The notes under the pieces: generated by a model
Told to the model about the DNA's origin: nothing
Seen by the model: the letters and a program-made list of their open reading frames with translations, nothing else
The model's database searches: none
Part shown: piece after piece, positions 34,645 to 42,756 of the stretch
How the letters are laid out: each line of letters opens with the position of its first letter
How positions within the stretch are numbered: position 1 is the first letter of the stretch
Assembly: GCF_027913215.1 (NCBI RefSeq)
Contig: NZ_CP115784.1
Span: forward strand, 496,001-560,000
Direction of reading: 5' to 3'
DNA: 64,000 bases
Origin: Paracoccus aerodenitrificans
Lineage (GTDB): Bacteria > Pseudomonadota > Alphaproteobacteria > Rhodobacterales > Rhodobacteraceae
Position numbers and translations under genes: made by a program

Positions 34645-34756
34645 GTGATTTGTCTAGAACAAAATAAGAACATTGTCCAGCCAATCAAGGTTTTGGGGTG
34701 CGGTTCTTCCCATTCTCCCGCCGGTTGCCCATATTAACGACGAAGGGAGATTTGAG

Positions 34757-34921
34757 ATGCCACTGCCACAATTTCTTCTGATGATCGTTGCCGTCGTTCT
34801 TGCCGCTGCTGCAACGCTTTGGTTCAGCCTAGCGAATGGCGTGCCGGTTGTCGGACTGGCCCTGGCGGCTCTGATCGCGGCGGCGGTCCTTCGTTTCACC
34901 CGCGACGATCACCGGCTGTAA
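34757..34921 (+). CDS. Small two-helix membrane protein
   Basis: 54-aa protein, nearly all hydrophobic: two membrane helices (about residues 4-24 and 30-46) joined by FSLANGVP, ending in a charged tail RFTRDDHRL. The ATG at 34757 follows GGGAG at suitable distance; a longer in-frame reading from 34673 begins with an unlikely hydrophilic stretch. No family recognised. It is convergent with the HNH nuclease gene. Confidence 0.6.
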   Translation: MPLPQFLLMIVAVVLAAAATLWFSLANGVPVVGLALAALIAAAVLRFTRDDHRL

Positions 34922-34924
34922 AGC

Positions 34925-35524
34925 TCAGCTTTCCAGCTCGGCATCCCAGTAAAGGAAATCCATCCAGGTTTCATGCAGATGGTTCGGCGGAAAGCGGCGG
35001 CCCATTTTATGCATGTCCTCGGAACTTGGCTGCTGAGGCGGGCGACGCAGATTCAGCCCGCAATGCCGCAGCGAGCGGTTCGCCTTGCGCAGATTGCAGG
35101 GTGAGCAGGCGGCGACCACGTTTTCCCAGCTCGTGACGCCCCCACGGGACCGTGGAACGACGTGATCGAAGGTCAGATCGCCTTTCGATCCGCAATACTG
35201 ACACTCGAAACCGTCCCTCAGAAAAAGATTGAAGCGCGTGAATGCCACGCGCTTCTGCGGTTTGATATAATCTTTCAGGACAACGACCGACGGTATTCGG
35301 AAAGCCTGTCTCTGGCTGTGAACGAATTCATCATATTCGGCGATAATCGACACACGATCCAGAAACACGGCCTTGATCGCTTCCTGCCAGGGCCAAAGCG
35401 ACAACGGATAATAGCTGAGAGGTCGATAATCCGCGTTAAGAACAAGTGCCGGAAAATGACGCAGCGCGACGGGTTCGCGCACAAACTGCGTCCTGAAATC
35501 TGCGTGTTGGTGGTCGTCGAGCAT
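34925..35524 (-). CDS. HNH endonuclease family protein
   Basis: HNH-fold protein of 199 aa. The HNH module is FECQYCGSKGDLTFDHVVPRSRGGVTSWENVVAACSPCNLRKANRS; key parts are CQYC, the catalytic DHVVPRSRGG, the Asn in SWENVVAAC and CSPC, giving zinc-binding CxxC pairs. The N-terminal half (NADYRPLSYYPLSLWPWQEAIKAV) is a conserved extension in alphaproteobacterial housekeeping HNH proteins. The start at 35524 fits relatives I recall (LDDHQHADFRTQF); an ATG at 35548 is possible. This is a widely conserved, non-mobile HNH protein rather than an intron or phage nuclease; the role is unknown, perhaps nucleic-acid repair or processing. Confidence 0.85.
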   Translation of the reverse strand: MLDDHQHADFRTQFVREPVALRHFPALVLNADYRPLSYYPLSLWPWQEAIKAVFLDRVSIIAEYDEFVHSQRQAFRIPSVVVLKDYIKPQKRVAFTRFNLFLRDGFECQYCGSKGDLTFDHVVPRSRGGVTSWENVVAACSPCNLRKANRSLRHCGLNLRRPPQQPSSEDMHKMGRRFPPNHLHETWMDFLYWDAELES

Positions 35525-35782
35525 CCGTAGCCCCGCTTTGCAGGTCATTCACCATATCGCCTGAGCCTGACTATATCTCGGGGTAAAGATCAGACAAGCC
35601 CCTGAATGTTGTCGAAGTAATATCCTCCGCTCGTGACGCCAATGTGACACGGAACCGGTTCTATGCAGGAAAATGACGCCTATCCTGTCGCGCGATGTAT
35701 CACGGGCAATGCGCTGAGTCTTCCGGATTTTCGCGGTGGCGGAAATTCCGGCGTCGGGGTGTCCGACCGGGCGTATCCGCTT

Positions 35783-36439
35783 CTATTCCGGCAGATGTTC
35801 CCGAAGAAATTCCAGTGCCGCCTGAAGCCCATCCTGAGAGATGCCGTGGGGCGTTCCCCGCATGACATGGGTCGAGACTCCGAACCCCGCCGCCGCAAGC
35901 CCGTCTGCGGCCTTGGCCAGATCGGTGAACGGCACCACCGGGTCCTGATCTCCGTGCAGAAGCAGAACCGGCGGTTTGACCTTGGCCTCGGCGGAAAGAA
36001 GTTCCGGGGCCAGAAGCCTGCCGGAAAATCCGATGACGCAGGCAATCTGCTGCGACCTGCGCGGCACCACATGCAGGGCCATCATGGTTCCCTGCGAAAA
36101 ACCGATCACCGCAAGACGGTCCGCGCCGATCCCTTCGGCCTTTAGAACCGTATCAAGAAATGCATTCACATCCTGCACGGCCTCACCCATCGAGGCGCGG
36201 GCCTGTTCCTCGGTCGAGCCGTCCATCCACGGGATCGGAAACCACTGGCGCCCGAACGGGTTTACCGTGCTGCGCTCGGCGGCGTCGGGGGCATAGAAGG
36301 CCGTTCCCGGCAGATGCGGACCCAGTACATCAGCGAGGCTCAGAAGATCGGCCCCGTCGGCACCATAGCCGTGCAGGAACACGACGGCACGGGTGGCGTT
36401 TTCGGGACCCTTGCGTTCGGATTGCAGTTCGCGCGGCAT
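35783..36439 (-). CDS. Carboxylesterase/phospholipase-type alpha/beta hydrolase
   Basis: 218-aa serine hydrolase of the dienelactone hydrolase/YpfH-like carboxylesterase group. The oxyanion element is VVFLHGYGADGADL, the nucleophile elbow IGFSQGTMMAL (Ser in GFSQG), the acid Asp in LHGDQDPVVPF and the histidine in GTPHGIS near the C-terminus. No signal peptide is visible, so it is cytoplasmic. The start at 36439 gives a family-like N-terminus. It is convergent with nothing close on the downstream side, where about 230 bases lack a clear gene, and divergent from the zinc-ribbon gene. The natural ester is unknown. Confidence 0.88.
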   Translation of the reverse strand: MPRELQSERKGPENATRAVVFLHGYGADGADLLSLADVLGPHLPGTAFYAPDAAERSTVNPFGRQWFPIPWMDGSTEEQARASMGEAVQDVNAFLDTVLKAEGIGADRLAVIGFSQGTMMALHVVPRRSQQIACVIGFSGRLLAPELLSAEAKVKPPVLLLHGDQDPVVPFTDLAKAADGLAAAGFGVSTHVMRGTPHGISQDGLQAALEFLREHLPE

Positions 36440-36597
36440 GATGGTTCCTTCTTGGGGAATGCTGCAAAAGACTTACGCCGGGCCTTGGTTGCCTTCAACC
36501 GCAGCGGAACCGATATTTACCAACTCGTCCAGCAGATCTTGCAAGCCGCGTATCGGACCCCATTTCCCTATTGAGCCAATATGAGGAATTTTTGCCG

Positions 36598-37029
36598 ATG
36601 AAATGTCCGGTTGATGACGAAACCCTGCTGATGACCACGCGTAACGGAGTCGAGATCGACTATTGCCCGAAATGCCGCGGCGTCTGGCTGGACAGGGGAG
36701 AGCTGGACAAGATCATCGAAAGAAGCGCCTCCGAGGCGACACCGCCGGTGACCTTGCGCGAACCGATCCGGGAAGAACAGGCAGCGTTCGGCCATGCCGC
36801 AGAGCCGCGCCGCGATATTCCTGAAACGACCCCGCGCAATGAGATGGGCTATCGCGACCGGCTCGACCGGTTTCTGGCCGATGAGCAGCGCCGGGGCGGG
36901 CAGGATTCGTTCTATGACCGGGGCATGCACGGACGCGACCATGACGATGATGACGATTATCGCGACGGCTATAAGCGCAAGCACAAGAAGAAGCGTGACA
37001 GCTTCCTGAAGGATCTTTTCGACTTCTGA
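36598..37029 (+). CDS. TFIIB-type zinc-ribbon protein (YjdM/zf-TFIIB family)
   Basis: 143-aa protein. The first 40 residues form a zinc ribbon: MKCPVDDETLLM... then CPKCRGVWLDRGELDKI, the defining pattern of bacterial zf-TFIIB proteins. The middle is a charged, probably disordered linker, and the end is highly charged: an aspartate run (DHDDDDDY) followed by a lysine/arginine run (KRKHKKKRDS) and a short hydrophobic end FLKDLFDF. GAGGA lies ten bases before the ATG at 36598; a TTG at 36571 is a poorer alternative. The function of these proteins is unknown. It is convergent with purS. Confidence 0.85.
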   Translation: MKCPVDDETLLMTTRNGVEIDYCPKCRGVWLDRGELDKIIERSASEATPPVTLREPIREEQAAFGHAAEPRRDIPETTPRNEMGYRDRLDRFLADEQRRGGQDSFYDRGMHGRDHDDDDDYRDGYKRKHKKKRDSFLKDLFDF

Positions 37030-37068
37030 GGCAAGCCGGATCGGGCAGCGACCGCCTGAGACGCGGAG

Positions 37069-37093
37069 GCCGCCCGAATCGGAGCCGGGCGGC
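37069..37093 (-). terminator. Hairpin directly after purS
   Basis: gccgcccg (37069-37076) pairs perfectly with cgggcggc (37086-37093) immediately beyond the purS stop on the minus strand. There is no T-tract on either strand, so termination strength is uncertain. It could also serve the convergent zinc-ribbon gene. Confidence 0.45.
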
Positions 37094-37333
37094 TCAGCCG
37101 ATCTCCACCGAGTATTTCTCGATCACCGTGTTCGCCAGAAGTCCCTCGCACATGCGGGTGACCTCTGTGCGGGCGGTTTCGGGGTCGGTCTCGTCAAGCT
37201 CAAGCTCGATGATCTTGCCCTGACGGACCCCGTTCACGCCCTGATGGCCCAGACTGCCAAGCGCATGTCGGATCGCCTCGCCCTGCGGGTCGAGAACGCC
37301 GTCTTTCAGCATGATGGTCACGCGGGCTTTCAT
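37094..37333 (-). CDS. purS: Phosphoribosylformylglycinamidine synthase subunit PurS
   Basis: 79-aa PurS, the small bridging subunit of the PurLQS complex of purine synthesis. The sequence KARVTIMLKDGVLDPQGEAIRHALGSLGHQGVNGVRQGKIIELEL contains the family markers LKDGVLDPQG and VRQGKIIELE, ending in an acidic EKYSVEIG tail. It starts nine bases after the purC stop, a typical operon spacing. purQ, which normally follows in relatives, is absent; a hairpin and a convergent gene come next instead. Confidence 0.93.
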   Translation of the reverse strand: MKARVTIMLKDGVLDPQGEAIRHALGSLGHQGVNGVRQGKIIELELDETDPETARTEVTRMCEGLLANTVIEKYSVEIG

Positions 37334-37342
37334 GGGTAATCC

Positions 37343-38107
37343 TCAGTTGATCAGAGTGGGCTTGTTCATGGGCGTGGCATTGGCGGGCATCAGGCCCAAC
37401 CGGCGCGCGACCTCTGTATAGGCATCGGTCAGATTGCCCAGATCGCGGCGGAAGACATCCTTGTCCAGCTTCTGCCCGGTTTTCACGTCCCAGAGACGGC
37501 AGGAATCGGGGCTGATCTCATCGGCCACGATCAGCCGCATGAAATCGCCGTCCCAAATCCGGCCGATCTCGATCTTGAAGTCGATCAGCTTGATGCCGAC
37601 GCCGAAGAACACACCCGACAGGAAATCGTTCACCCTCAGGGCGAGGCTGACAATATCGTCCAGATCCTGCTGAGACGCCCAACCGAATGCGATGACATAT
37701 TCCTCGGACACCATCGGATCGCCGAGTTCATCATTCTTGAAGCTGTATTCCACGATGGGGCGGGGAAGCTGCGTGCCTTCCTCAAGCCCCAGACGCTTGG
37801 ACAGCGAGCCGGCGGCGAAATTGCGCACGATCACTTCAAGCGGAATGATTTCCACCTGCCGGATCAGTTGCTCGCGCATATTGATGCGGCGTATGAAGTG
37901 GTTCGGCACGCCGATATTGGTCAGGCCGGACATGAAGAACTCGGACAGGCGGTTATTCAGCACGCCCTTGCCTTCGATGGTCGCCTTTTTCTGCGCGTTG
38001 AAGGCGGTGGCGTCGTCCTTGAAATACTGCACCAGCGTACCCGGCTCGGTGCCTTCATACAGGATTTTCGCCTTGCCTTCATAGATCTTCTTGCGCCTTG
38101 GTGCCAT
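37343..38107 (-). CDS. purC: SAICAR synthetase PurC
   Basis: Phosphoribosylaminoimidazole-succinocarboxamide synthase of 254 aa, step eight of de novo purine synthesis. Opening [19 protein letters not shown] and the ATP-binding DDATAFN are present, as is [21 protein letters not shown] (short form [14 protein letters not shown]), IDFKIEIGR and [10 protein letters not shown] near the end. It is the first gene of purC-purS, divergent from the F1-ATPase inhibitor gene. Confidence 0.97.
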   Translation of the reverse strand: MAPRRKKIYEGKAKILYEGTEPGTLVQYFKDDATAFNAQKKATIEGKGVLNNRLSEFFMSGLTNIGVPNHFIRRINMREQLIRQVEIIPLEVIVRNFAAGSLSKRLGLEEGTQLPRPIVEYSFKNDELGDPMVSEEYVIAFGWASQQDLDDIVSLALRVNDFLSGVFFGVGIKLIDFKIEIGRIWDGDFMRLIVADEISPDSCRLWDVKTGQKLDKDVFRRDLGNLTDAYTEVARRLGLMPANATPMNKPTLIN

Positions 38108-38261
38108 ATGCGGGGCGTCCTTTCAGGGCGGAGTGGGAGTCCGTCATGGCTATAGGCGCAAACAGCGGTGGCGGCAATACTGGGACAGGGCGCATCGTGA
38201 TACGGGGTTGTGATATAAGGGCTCTATGAGCATATGGGATATGGATGTTTAGGAGACATGT

Positions 38262-38576
38262 ATGACCACCTTTGACGACCGCGAACGCTCATATGAGGCG
38301 AAGTTTGCCCGCGATGCCGATCTGCAGTTCAAGGCAGAGGCGCGCCGTAACCGGCTTCTGGGCGAATGGGCCGCTGAGCAGCTTGGAAAGACCGGAGAGG
38401 ATGCCAAAGCCTATGCTCTGAGCGTCGTGACCTCGGATTTCGAGGAACCGGGCGATGAAGATGTCTTCCGCAAGGTCTCTGCCGATCTGGAAGGCAAGGC
38501 GGATGAGGCGCAGATCCGGGCCAAGATGGCCGAGCTGGTCGGTGTGGCACGTCAGCAGATCATCAACGAAAGCTGA
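38262..38576 (+). CDS. Zeta-type F1FO-ATPase inhibitor (DUF1476)
   Basis: 104-aa helical protein of the DUF1476 family. In Paracoccus denitrificans this family is the zeta subunit that binds the F1 motor and blocks ATP hydrolysis while permitting synthesis. The inhibitory N-terminal segment (TTFDDRERSYEAKFARDADL) is intact in form TFDDRERSYEAKFARD, followed by FKAEARRNRLLGEWAAEQLGK and the bulk segment LSVVTSDFEEPGDEDVFRKV, strongly matching the Paracoccus protein as I recall it. No signal peptide, as expected. It is divergent from purC and ends in a strong terminator. ATP synthase genes are not in the window. Confidence 0.92.
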   Translation: MTTFDDRERSYEAKFARDADLQFKAEARRNRLLGEWAAEQLGKTGEDAKAYALSVVTSDFEEPGDEDVFRKVSADLEGKADEAQIRAKMAELVGVARQQIINES

Positions 38577-38597
38577 GCCCACGCATCTATGCGGTTC

Positions 38598-38628
38598 AAT
38601 GGTCCGGCAAGACTGCCGGGCCATTTTT
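38598..38628 (+). terminator. Rho-independent terminator after the zeta inhibitor gene
   Basis: A 12-bp stem with one G-T pair (38598-38609 with 38614-38625), a four-base loop and a T run at 38624-38628, 21 bases beyond the stop. It could also act against readthrough into the convergent hydroxylase gene. Confidence 0.88.
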
Positions 38629-38639
38629 GCGGCGATTGC

Positions 38640-39854
38640 CTAGCTTTCCGTCGAACGGCCCTGGCTGACGCCTAACCCTGCTTTCATCATCAGCCGCCTG
38701 ACCGGCGGGATGCCGTAAATCGCACCAAGCCCGGCTGCTCTGAGATCGCGCAGTGGTCTTGCCCCGATCATGCTGGCCCGGTTCAGCAGGTCAATCCCTC
38801 CGATGCGCAGCCGCGCCTCCAGCCAGCGGCGGCGCTGGAACTCATCAAGGCTTTCGCGGCTGCCCGGATCGCTCTGCGACAGATCAAGCAGCAATTGCAG
38901 ATCGGCGAGGCTCATATTCAGCCCCTGTGCGCCGATTGGCGGCAGGACATGCGCCGCTTCGGCGATCAGCGCGGTTCTGGGGCCGGTAAAACGCTCGGCG
39001 ATCTGGCTGATGATCGGCCATGAGGTCAGCCGGGTCGCCTGCGTCAGATGGCCCAGAATGCCGGTTGATCTTGTATTAAGTTCGGTCTCGAAAAGCTCGG
39101 GCGGCAGCGCCATCAGCCGGGCGATTTCGGGGCCGCGTTCCATCCAGACCACGGCAGAGTAAGGTTTGCCGTCACGATCCGGCAACGGGACAAGCGTGAA
39201 CGGCCCGCCAGAGCGGTGAATTTCAGTCGATACATTCTCATGCGGGATCTCATGGGTCACCGCGAAGGCCAGTGCCCTCTGACCATATCGCGTGGTGCGC
39301 ACGCCGATCTTCAGCGCGTTGCGGATTGCCGAGTCGCGGCCATCCGCGCCCACGACCAAGCGTGCCGAGACATATGCGCCATCCGACAGGGCGACAATGG
39401 CGCTGTCTTCGCGGGTGGTCATTCCTGTCGTCGCGGTGCCCGGACGAAAATCGACATTGGGCATCTCGGCCAGATGCGCGGTGATTTCCCGGCGCAGAAG
39501 CCAGTTTGGCAGGTTCCATCCGAAGGGCGCGTCAGAAATATCCGAGGCGTTGAAGTCTCGCACCAGCCGCGCAGTGGGCTCGGTTCCTCCGGCGTCGATA
39601 ATCCGCATGATCTGAAGCGGCGTCGCATGAGGGGCAAGCCGTTCCCACACCCCCGCCCGCTTCAGCAGGCGGACGGATGGCTGAAGAAAGGCGGTCGTGC
39701 GAAGATCCGATCCGCTGCCGCTTTCATCCGTCACAGGGGGTGCGGGATCGACGCAGATCACGCGATGACCGTCCGCGCCGAACGCGGCGGCGGCTGTCAG
39801 CCCGGCAATGCCGCCGCCTGAAACGAGGATGTCGGTACGCGGCGTAGCGGTCAA
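38640..39854 (-). CDS. UbiH/COQ6-family FAD-dependent hydroxylase
   Basis: 404-aa flavin monooxygenase of the UbiH/UbiF/VisC/COQ6 group, which hydroxylates the ring of ubiquinone precursors at the membrane. FAD-binding GGGIAGLTAAAAFGADGH is at the N-terminus, the DG motif is VGADGRDSAIRNAL, and the second FAD motif is LIAEAAHVLPPIGAQGLNMSLADLQLL. In most relatives this last motif begins GDAAH; here it is AEAAH, an aspartate-to-glutamate change. The TTG at 39854 is the only suitable start; it lies two bases inside the gap after the upstream small membrane gene stop at 39857, implying coupling. Other ubi genes are not in the window, so which ring position is hydroxylated is unknown. Confidence 0.87.
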   Translation of the reverse strand: MTATPRTDILVSGGGIAGLTAAAAFGADGHRVICVDPAPPVTDESGSGSDLRTTAFLQPSVRLLKRAGVWERLAPHATPLQIMRIIDAGGTEPTARLVRDFNASDISDAPFGWNLPNWLLRREITAHLAEMPNVDFRPGTATTGMTTREDSAIVALSDGAYVSARLVVGADGRDSAIRNALKIGVRTTRYGQRALAFAVTHEIPHENVSTEIHRSGGPFTLVPLPDRDGKPYSAVVWMERGPEIARLMALPPELFETELNTRSTGILGHLTQATRLTSWPIISQIAERFTGPRTALIAEAAHVLPPIGAQGLNMSLADLQLLLDLSQSDPGSRESLDEFQRRRWLEARLRIGGIDLLNRASMIGARPLRDLRAAGLGAIYGIPPVRRLMMKAGLGVSQGRSTES

Positions 39855-39856
39855 AA

Positions 39857-40063
39857 TCAGTTCCCGATCATGAACATCAGCAACAGCGCGAAACAGGCGA
39901 CCGTTCCCAGCAGCCCCAAAATCCCCAATGCGGGAAGGCCGAACACGGCGACCGCAACAATGGCGATAATCAGGACAGCGGCGGTCAGCAGCAGAATGCG
40001 GCCGGCAAGTGCATTTTCGCTGATGCCGTCAGCACTCTTGGTTTCCAGAACCTCTTCGGACAT
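39857..40063 (-). CDS. Small membrane protein upstream of the UbiH-type gene
   Basis: 68-aa protein with a hydrophilic N-terminus (MSEEVLETKSADG) and two membrane helices (about residues 22-41 and 45-66) ending in MIGN. The ATG at 40063 follows AAGGAG seven bases upstream; a longer reading to 40123 lacks support. The stop lies two bases before the UbiH-type start, so the two are probably translated together. No family is recognised; a membrane role for the hydroxylase is only suggested by position. Confidence 0.7.
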   Translation of the reverse strand: MSEEVLETKSADGISENALAGRILLLTAAVLIIAIVAVAVFGLPALGILGLLGTVACFALLLMFMIGN

Positions 40064-40115
40064 CGTTTTCTCCTTGGGTATGACGCTGGCGCAAATCCTG
40101 CCAGACCGGCGCTGC

Positions 40116-40790
40116 TCAGACAAGCGAGCGGAGGAACGCCGTCAGGTCGTGGGTGCGGTGCTGAATGTGATCTCCGGCGGGTGTGCCGACTGTCATCGCA
40201 TCGGGTCCCAGGCGCCCTTCACCCACAAGAATCGTGCGCATTCCCAGCCTTGCGGGCTGTGACAGATTGCGGGGATCGTCTTCGAACATGGCGGCTTTTG
40301 ACGGATCGAATCCCTCTGCCGTCATGACTGCGGCATAAGAGCGCGGATCGGGCTTCGGGTGGAAACCCACCTCTTCGATGCCGTGAATCGCCTCGATTCC
40401 ACGCAGTCCGAGATGGTCGAGCACACGGTCTGCATAGGTGGAATCGGCATTTGTGTGGATGATCTTGCGTCCGGGCAGAGCTGCGATGGCGCGGTCCAGA
40501 TCCGGCGCAGGCCTGAGAACCGAAAAATCGATGTCGTGAACGTCCAGAAGATAGGCGTTGGGATCGATATCATGCTCGGCCATCAGCCCGGCGAGGGTCG
40601 TGCCATAATCCCGCCAGTAATGCATCCGAAGCTGGTCAGCCTCGGCCTTTTCCACTCCCAGCATGTTCTGAAGATGCGCTGTCATCTTTTTTTCGATCTG
40701 ACCGAATAGATTGGATTCGGGCGGGTAGAGCGTGTTGTCCAGATCGAAGATCCAGGTGGTGATGTCTGAGAAATCCATGACCCGGCTCAT
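40116..40790 (-). CDS. HAD-family pyrimidine 5'-nucleotidase
   Basis: Haloacid dehalogenase phosphatase of about 224 aa, similar to the SDT1/PHM8 pyrimidine 5'-nucleotidase group. The nucleophile motif is WIFDLDNTLYPPESNLF, with the two catalytic aspartates in DLDNT; motif II is IIHTNAD, and motif III-IV is HPKPDPRSYAAVM with AAMFEDDPRNL. These match TIGR01993-type proteins. The ATG at 40790 (MSRVMDF) is used; 40778 is equally possible and neither has a strong Shine-Dalgarno. It should release phosphate from pyrimidine monophosphates. It is followed by the small membrane gene and UbiH-type gene on the same strand. Confidence 0.87.
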   Translation of the reverse strand: MSRVMDFSDITTWIFDLDNTLYPPESNLFGQIEKKMTAHLQNMLGVEKAEADQLRMHYWRDYGTTLAGLMAEHDIDPNAYLLDVHDIDFSVLRPAPDLDRAIAALPGRKIIHTNADSTYADRVLDHLGLRGIEAIHGIEEVGFHPKPDPRSYAAVMTAEGFDPSKAAMFEDDPRNLSQPARLGMRTILVGEGRLGPDAMTVGTPAGDHIQHRTHDLTAFLRSLV

Positions 40791-41047
40791 AAGAGGACAT
40801 GCCGTCTTTCGCAATATGGCCGCGCGCGCAGGGCGGTATATGCCGCAAGCTTTAGCCGTGACTAACAAAAGATATGGGAACGATGATCCGGGTCACGAAC
40901 TTGTTAGGACGGGTCACCGTGTCGGCAAGAACATGCCGAACTCTGCCTGCCGATACCGGTGCATCTTGCGGGCAGACAGCCTGCTTCGGGGGTTGGCGCG
41001 GTCGTTGAAATGGCTGCGCACCAGTTCAAAACGGGAAGGAATAATTT

Positions 41048-42634
41048 ATGTCCAGTAAGCACTCGCTTCGTACGCTGATGCTTGGCACAGCGATGACGCT
41101 GTCGCTGTCGACGGTTGCATTTGCTCAGCAACTCGACGTCAATGTTGACGCACTCAGCGGAAAAAGCGCGGAATGCCAGGCTCTTGGCCGGTGGCTCGCC
41201 GAACAGGAAGGCGATATCGGTGCCATTGCAGGTCTGGAGCCTCAGGCCATTGCGGCGGCGATCAATAACGACGTTTCTGCGGAATGTGCCTCGATTGAGG
41301 CGCAGGTTGTGCAACTCGCCTCGGGCGGTGCCGAGGCGGATGCGGCTGCGGCTTCCGGTGAAGCGAATGCCGATATAGCTGCCGAGGAAGATATGAATGC
41401 GCAGGAAGATGCGACCGCGCAGGCAGATGTAACTGCTCAGGAAGATATGACAGCCGAGGCAGAGGCGACTGCTGAAACTGATGCAACCGCTGAAGTCGAT
41501 ACGACCGCTGAGGCCGAAGCAACCGCCGAAGCGGAGGCTGAAGCCGAAGTCACCGAACAGGTGGATGTCTCGCAGAATATCGAGGTTCAGGGCGAGGCCA
41601 TCGTCACCGTCCCGGAACCCAATGTCGATGTACGCGTCCCGCAGCCCGAGGTCACCGTGACCTCGATGCCGCCGCAGGTCTCGGTCAATGAAAAGCCCAC
41701 ACAAATCGAGATCGAGCAGCAGCAGCCTGAAATCGCTGTCGAGATCCCGCAGATCGTCGTTCGCGTGAATATCCCGGCTCCGCGCATCTATATGCTGGAA
41801 GGCGATCCCGAGGTCAGCGTCACCGCCGCCGATCCGCAGGTCGATGTGGTTCAGGGTGCGCCCGAAATCACGGTCACGCAGGCCGAGCCGCGTCTTGAGG
41901 TCGATCTTGGTATCGAAGAAGATCCGAATGCGGACACCGAGACCGATAATACGGATGGCACCGCCGTTGCGGGTGGTGACGGTGAGGCTCAGGCTGTCGA
42001 TGGCAATGTTGACGTCGCCGCAGAACAGCCGGTCATTCAGATCGTCCGCGCTGAAGGCGAAGCCGAGGTGACGGTCACTCAGGCAGAGCCTGAGCTTTCC
42101 TTCGTCGATGCCGAGGCGAATGTCTCCGTGACGATGACCGAAGAGCCGACAATCGAGGTCATGATGGGCGGCGAGCCTGAAGTGACATTCGAAACCGCCG
42201 AAGAACGCGAACAGCGCCGTGCCTCTGCGGGCAATGCGAACGCTGCTGCTCCGGCTGCTGCCGAGGGTGAAGCTGCCGCAGATGCGGAAGCGCCTGCCGA
42301 GGATGTTCAGGCGGCCTCTGATGCGACCGATGCCGCTGCCGTCACGGTTGGCGAGGTTCTGGATATGAATGTCGTCGGGGCGGATGGCTCTGATATCGGT
42401 TCCCCGCAGGCGGTGATCGAAATGAATGGAACGCAGCATCTGGTTCTGTCCAGCGGCGGCTTCCTGGGTCTCGGCGATACCGAAGCGCCGGTTCCGGTTG
42501 AGAACGTCACTTTCGACGGCGAAAATCTTGTGCTCGACAATCTCACCGAAGAGCAGATCGAGGCGGCGCGTGATTTCGAATATAACGAAAGCGCGGCACT
42601 TGCCGACGATCAGCCCGTGCGGATCGGTCAGTAA
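41048..42634 (+). CDS. Long acidic secreted protein with repeats and C-terminal PRC-barrel
   Basis: 528-aa exported protein. A Sec signal (residues 1-26, ending TVAFA) leads to a short globular part with two cysteines (Cys43, Cys80). Residues about 104-168 are a low-complexity Glu/Ala/Thr/Asp tract of repeating units such as DATAQADVTAQED and AEATAETDATAEV. Residues about 185-383 form another repeat set of strand-like units with the pattern P-E-V-x-V-T (PEVTVTS, PEVSVTA, PEITVTQAEPRLEV, AEVTVTQAEPELSF, PEVTFET). A second alanine-rich linker (395-432) precedes a PRC-barrel-like domain at about 434-512 (GEVLDMNVVGADGSDIG...VPVENVTFDGENLVLD). The protein is strongly acidic. It is monocistronic and probably periplasmic or surface-linked; function unknown. 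Fast-evolving repeats make homologue counting difficult. Confidence 0.75.
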   Translation: MSSKHSLRTLMLGTAMTLSLSTVAFAQQLDVNVDALSGKSAECQALGRWLAEQEGDIGAIAGLEPQAIAAAINNDVSAECASIEAQVVQLASGGAEADAAAASGEANADIAAEEDMNAQEDATAQADVTAQEDMTAEAEATAETDATAEVDTTAEAEATAEAEAEAEVTEQVDVSQNIEVQGEAIVTVPEPNVDVRVPQPEVTVTSMPPQVSVNEKPTQIEIEQQQPEIAVEIPQIVVRVNIPAPRIYMLEGDPEVSVTAADPQVDVVQGAPEITVTQAEPRLEVDLGIEEDPNADTETDNTDGTAVAGGDGEAQAVDGNVDVAAEQPVIQIVRAEGEAEVTVTQAEPELSFVDAEANVSVTMTEEPTIEVMMGGEPEVTFETAEEREQRRASAGNANAAAPAAAEGEAAADAEAPAEDVQAASDATDAAAVTVGEVLDMNVVGADGSDIGSPQAVIEMNGTQHLVLSSGGFLGLGDTEAPVPVENVTFDGENLVLDNLTEEQIEAARDFEYNESAALADDQPVRIGQ

Positions 42635-42647
42635 GTCGTCGCATATC

Positions 42648-42673
42648 CGGGTTCTGCCTGTTGGTGGAACCCG
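42648..42673 (+). terminator. Weak hairpin after the PRC-barrel protein gene
   Basis: cgggttc (42648-42654) pairs with gaacccg (42667-42673) around a 12-base loop; only a short mixed pyrimidine stretch follows. It is a possible, weak terminator. Confidence 0.4.
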
Positions 42674-42756
42674 CTTTCAGGAATGTCCGGTACCGCCGGG
42701 CATTTCGCTTTTTAAGGGACGTCACCGCAGCTACTTGGCTGAACCACCCCGAAGAA

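Noticed and set aside
34673..34756. Upstream extension of the small membrane protein
   Set aside because: It would place a hydrophilic proline-rich leader before the first helix, and the ribosome site at GGGAG fits the ATG at 34757.
35663..36145. 160-codon plus frame overlapping the esterase
   Set aside because: Most of it lies antisense to the well-supported esterase, and the non-overlapping first 40 codons show no domain.
41390..41550. Possible CRISPR-like array because of regular short repeats
   Set aside because: The periodicity is that of codons for Glu/Ala/Thr units in one open frame; there are no equal-length spacers and no cas genes.
40904..42439. 511-codon open frame antisense to the PRC-barrel repeat protein
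   Set aside because: It is a shadow of the biased GC-rich repeat coding on the other strand: its sequence is an Arg/Asp/Leu/Gly low-complexity mirror, with no ribosome site or domain.
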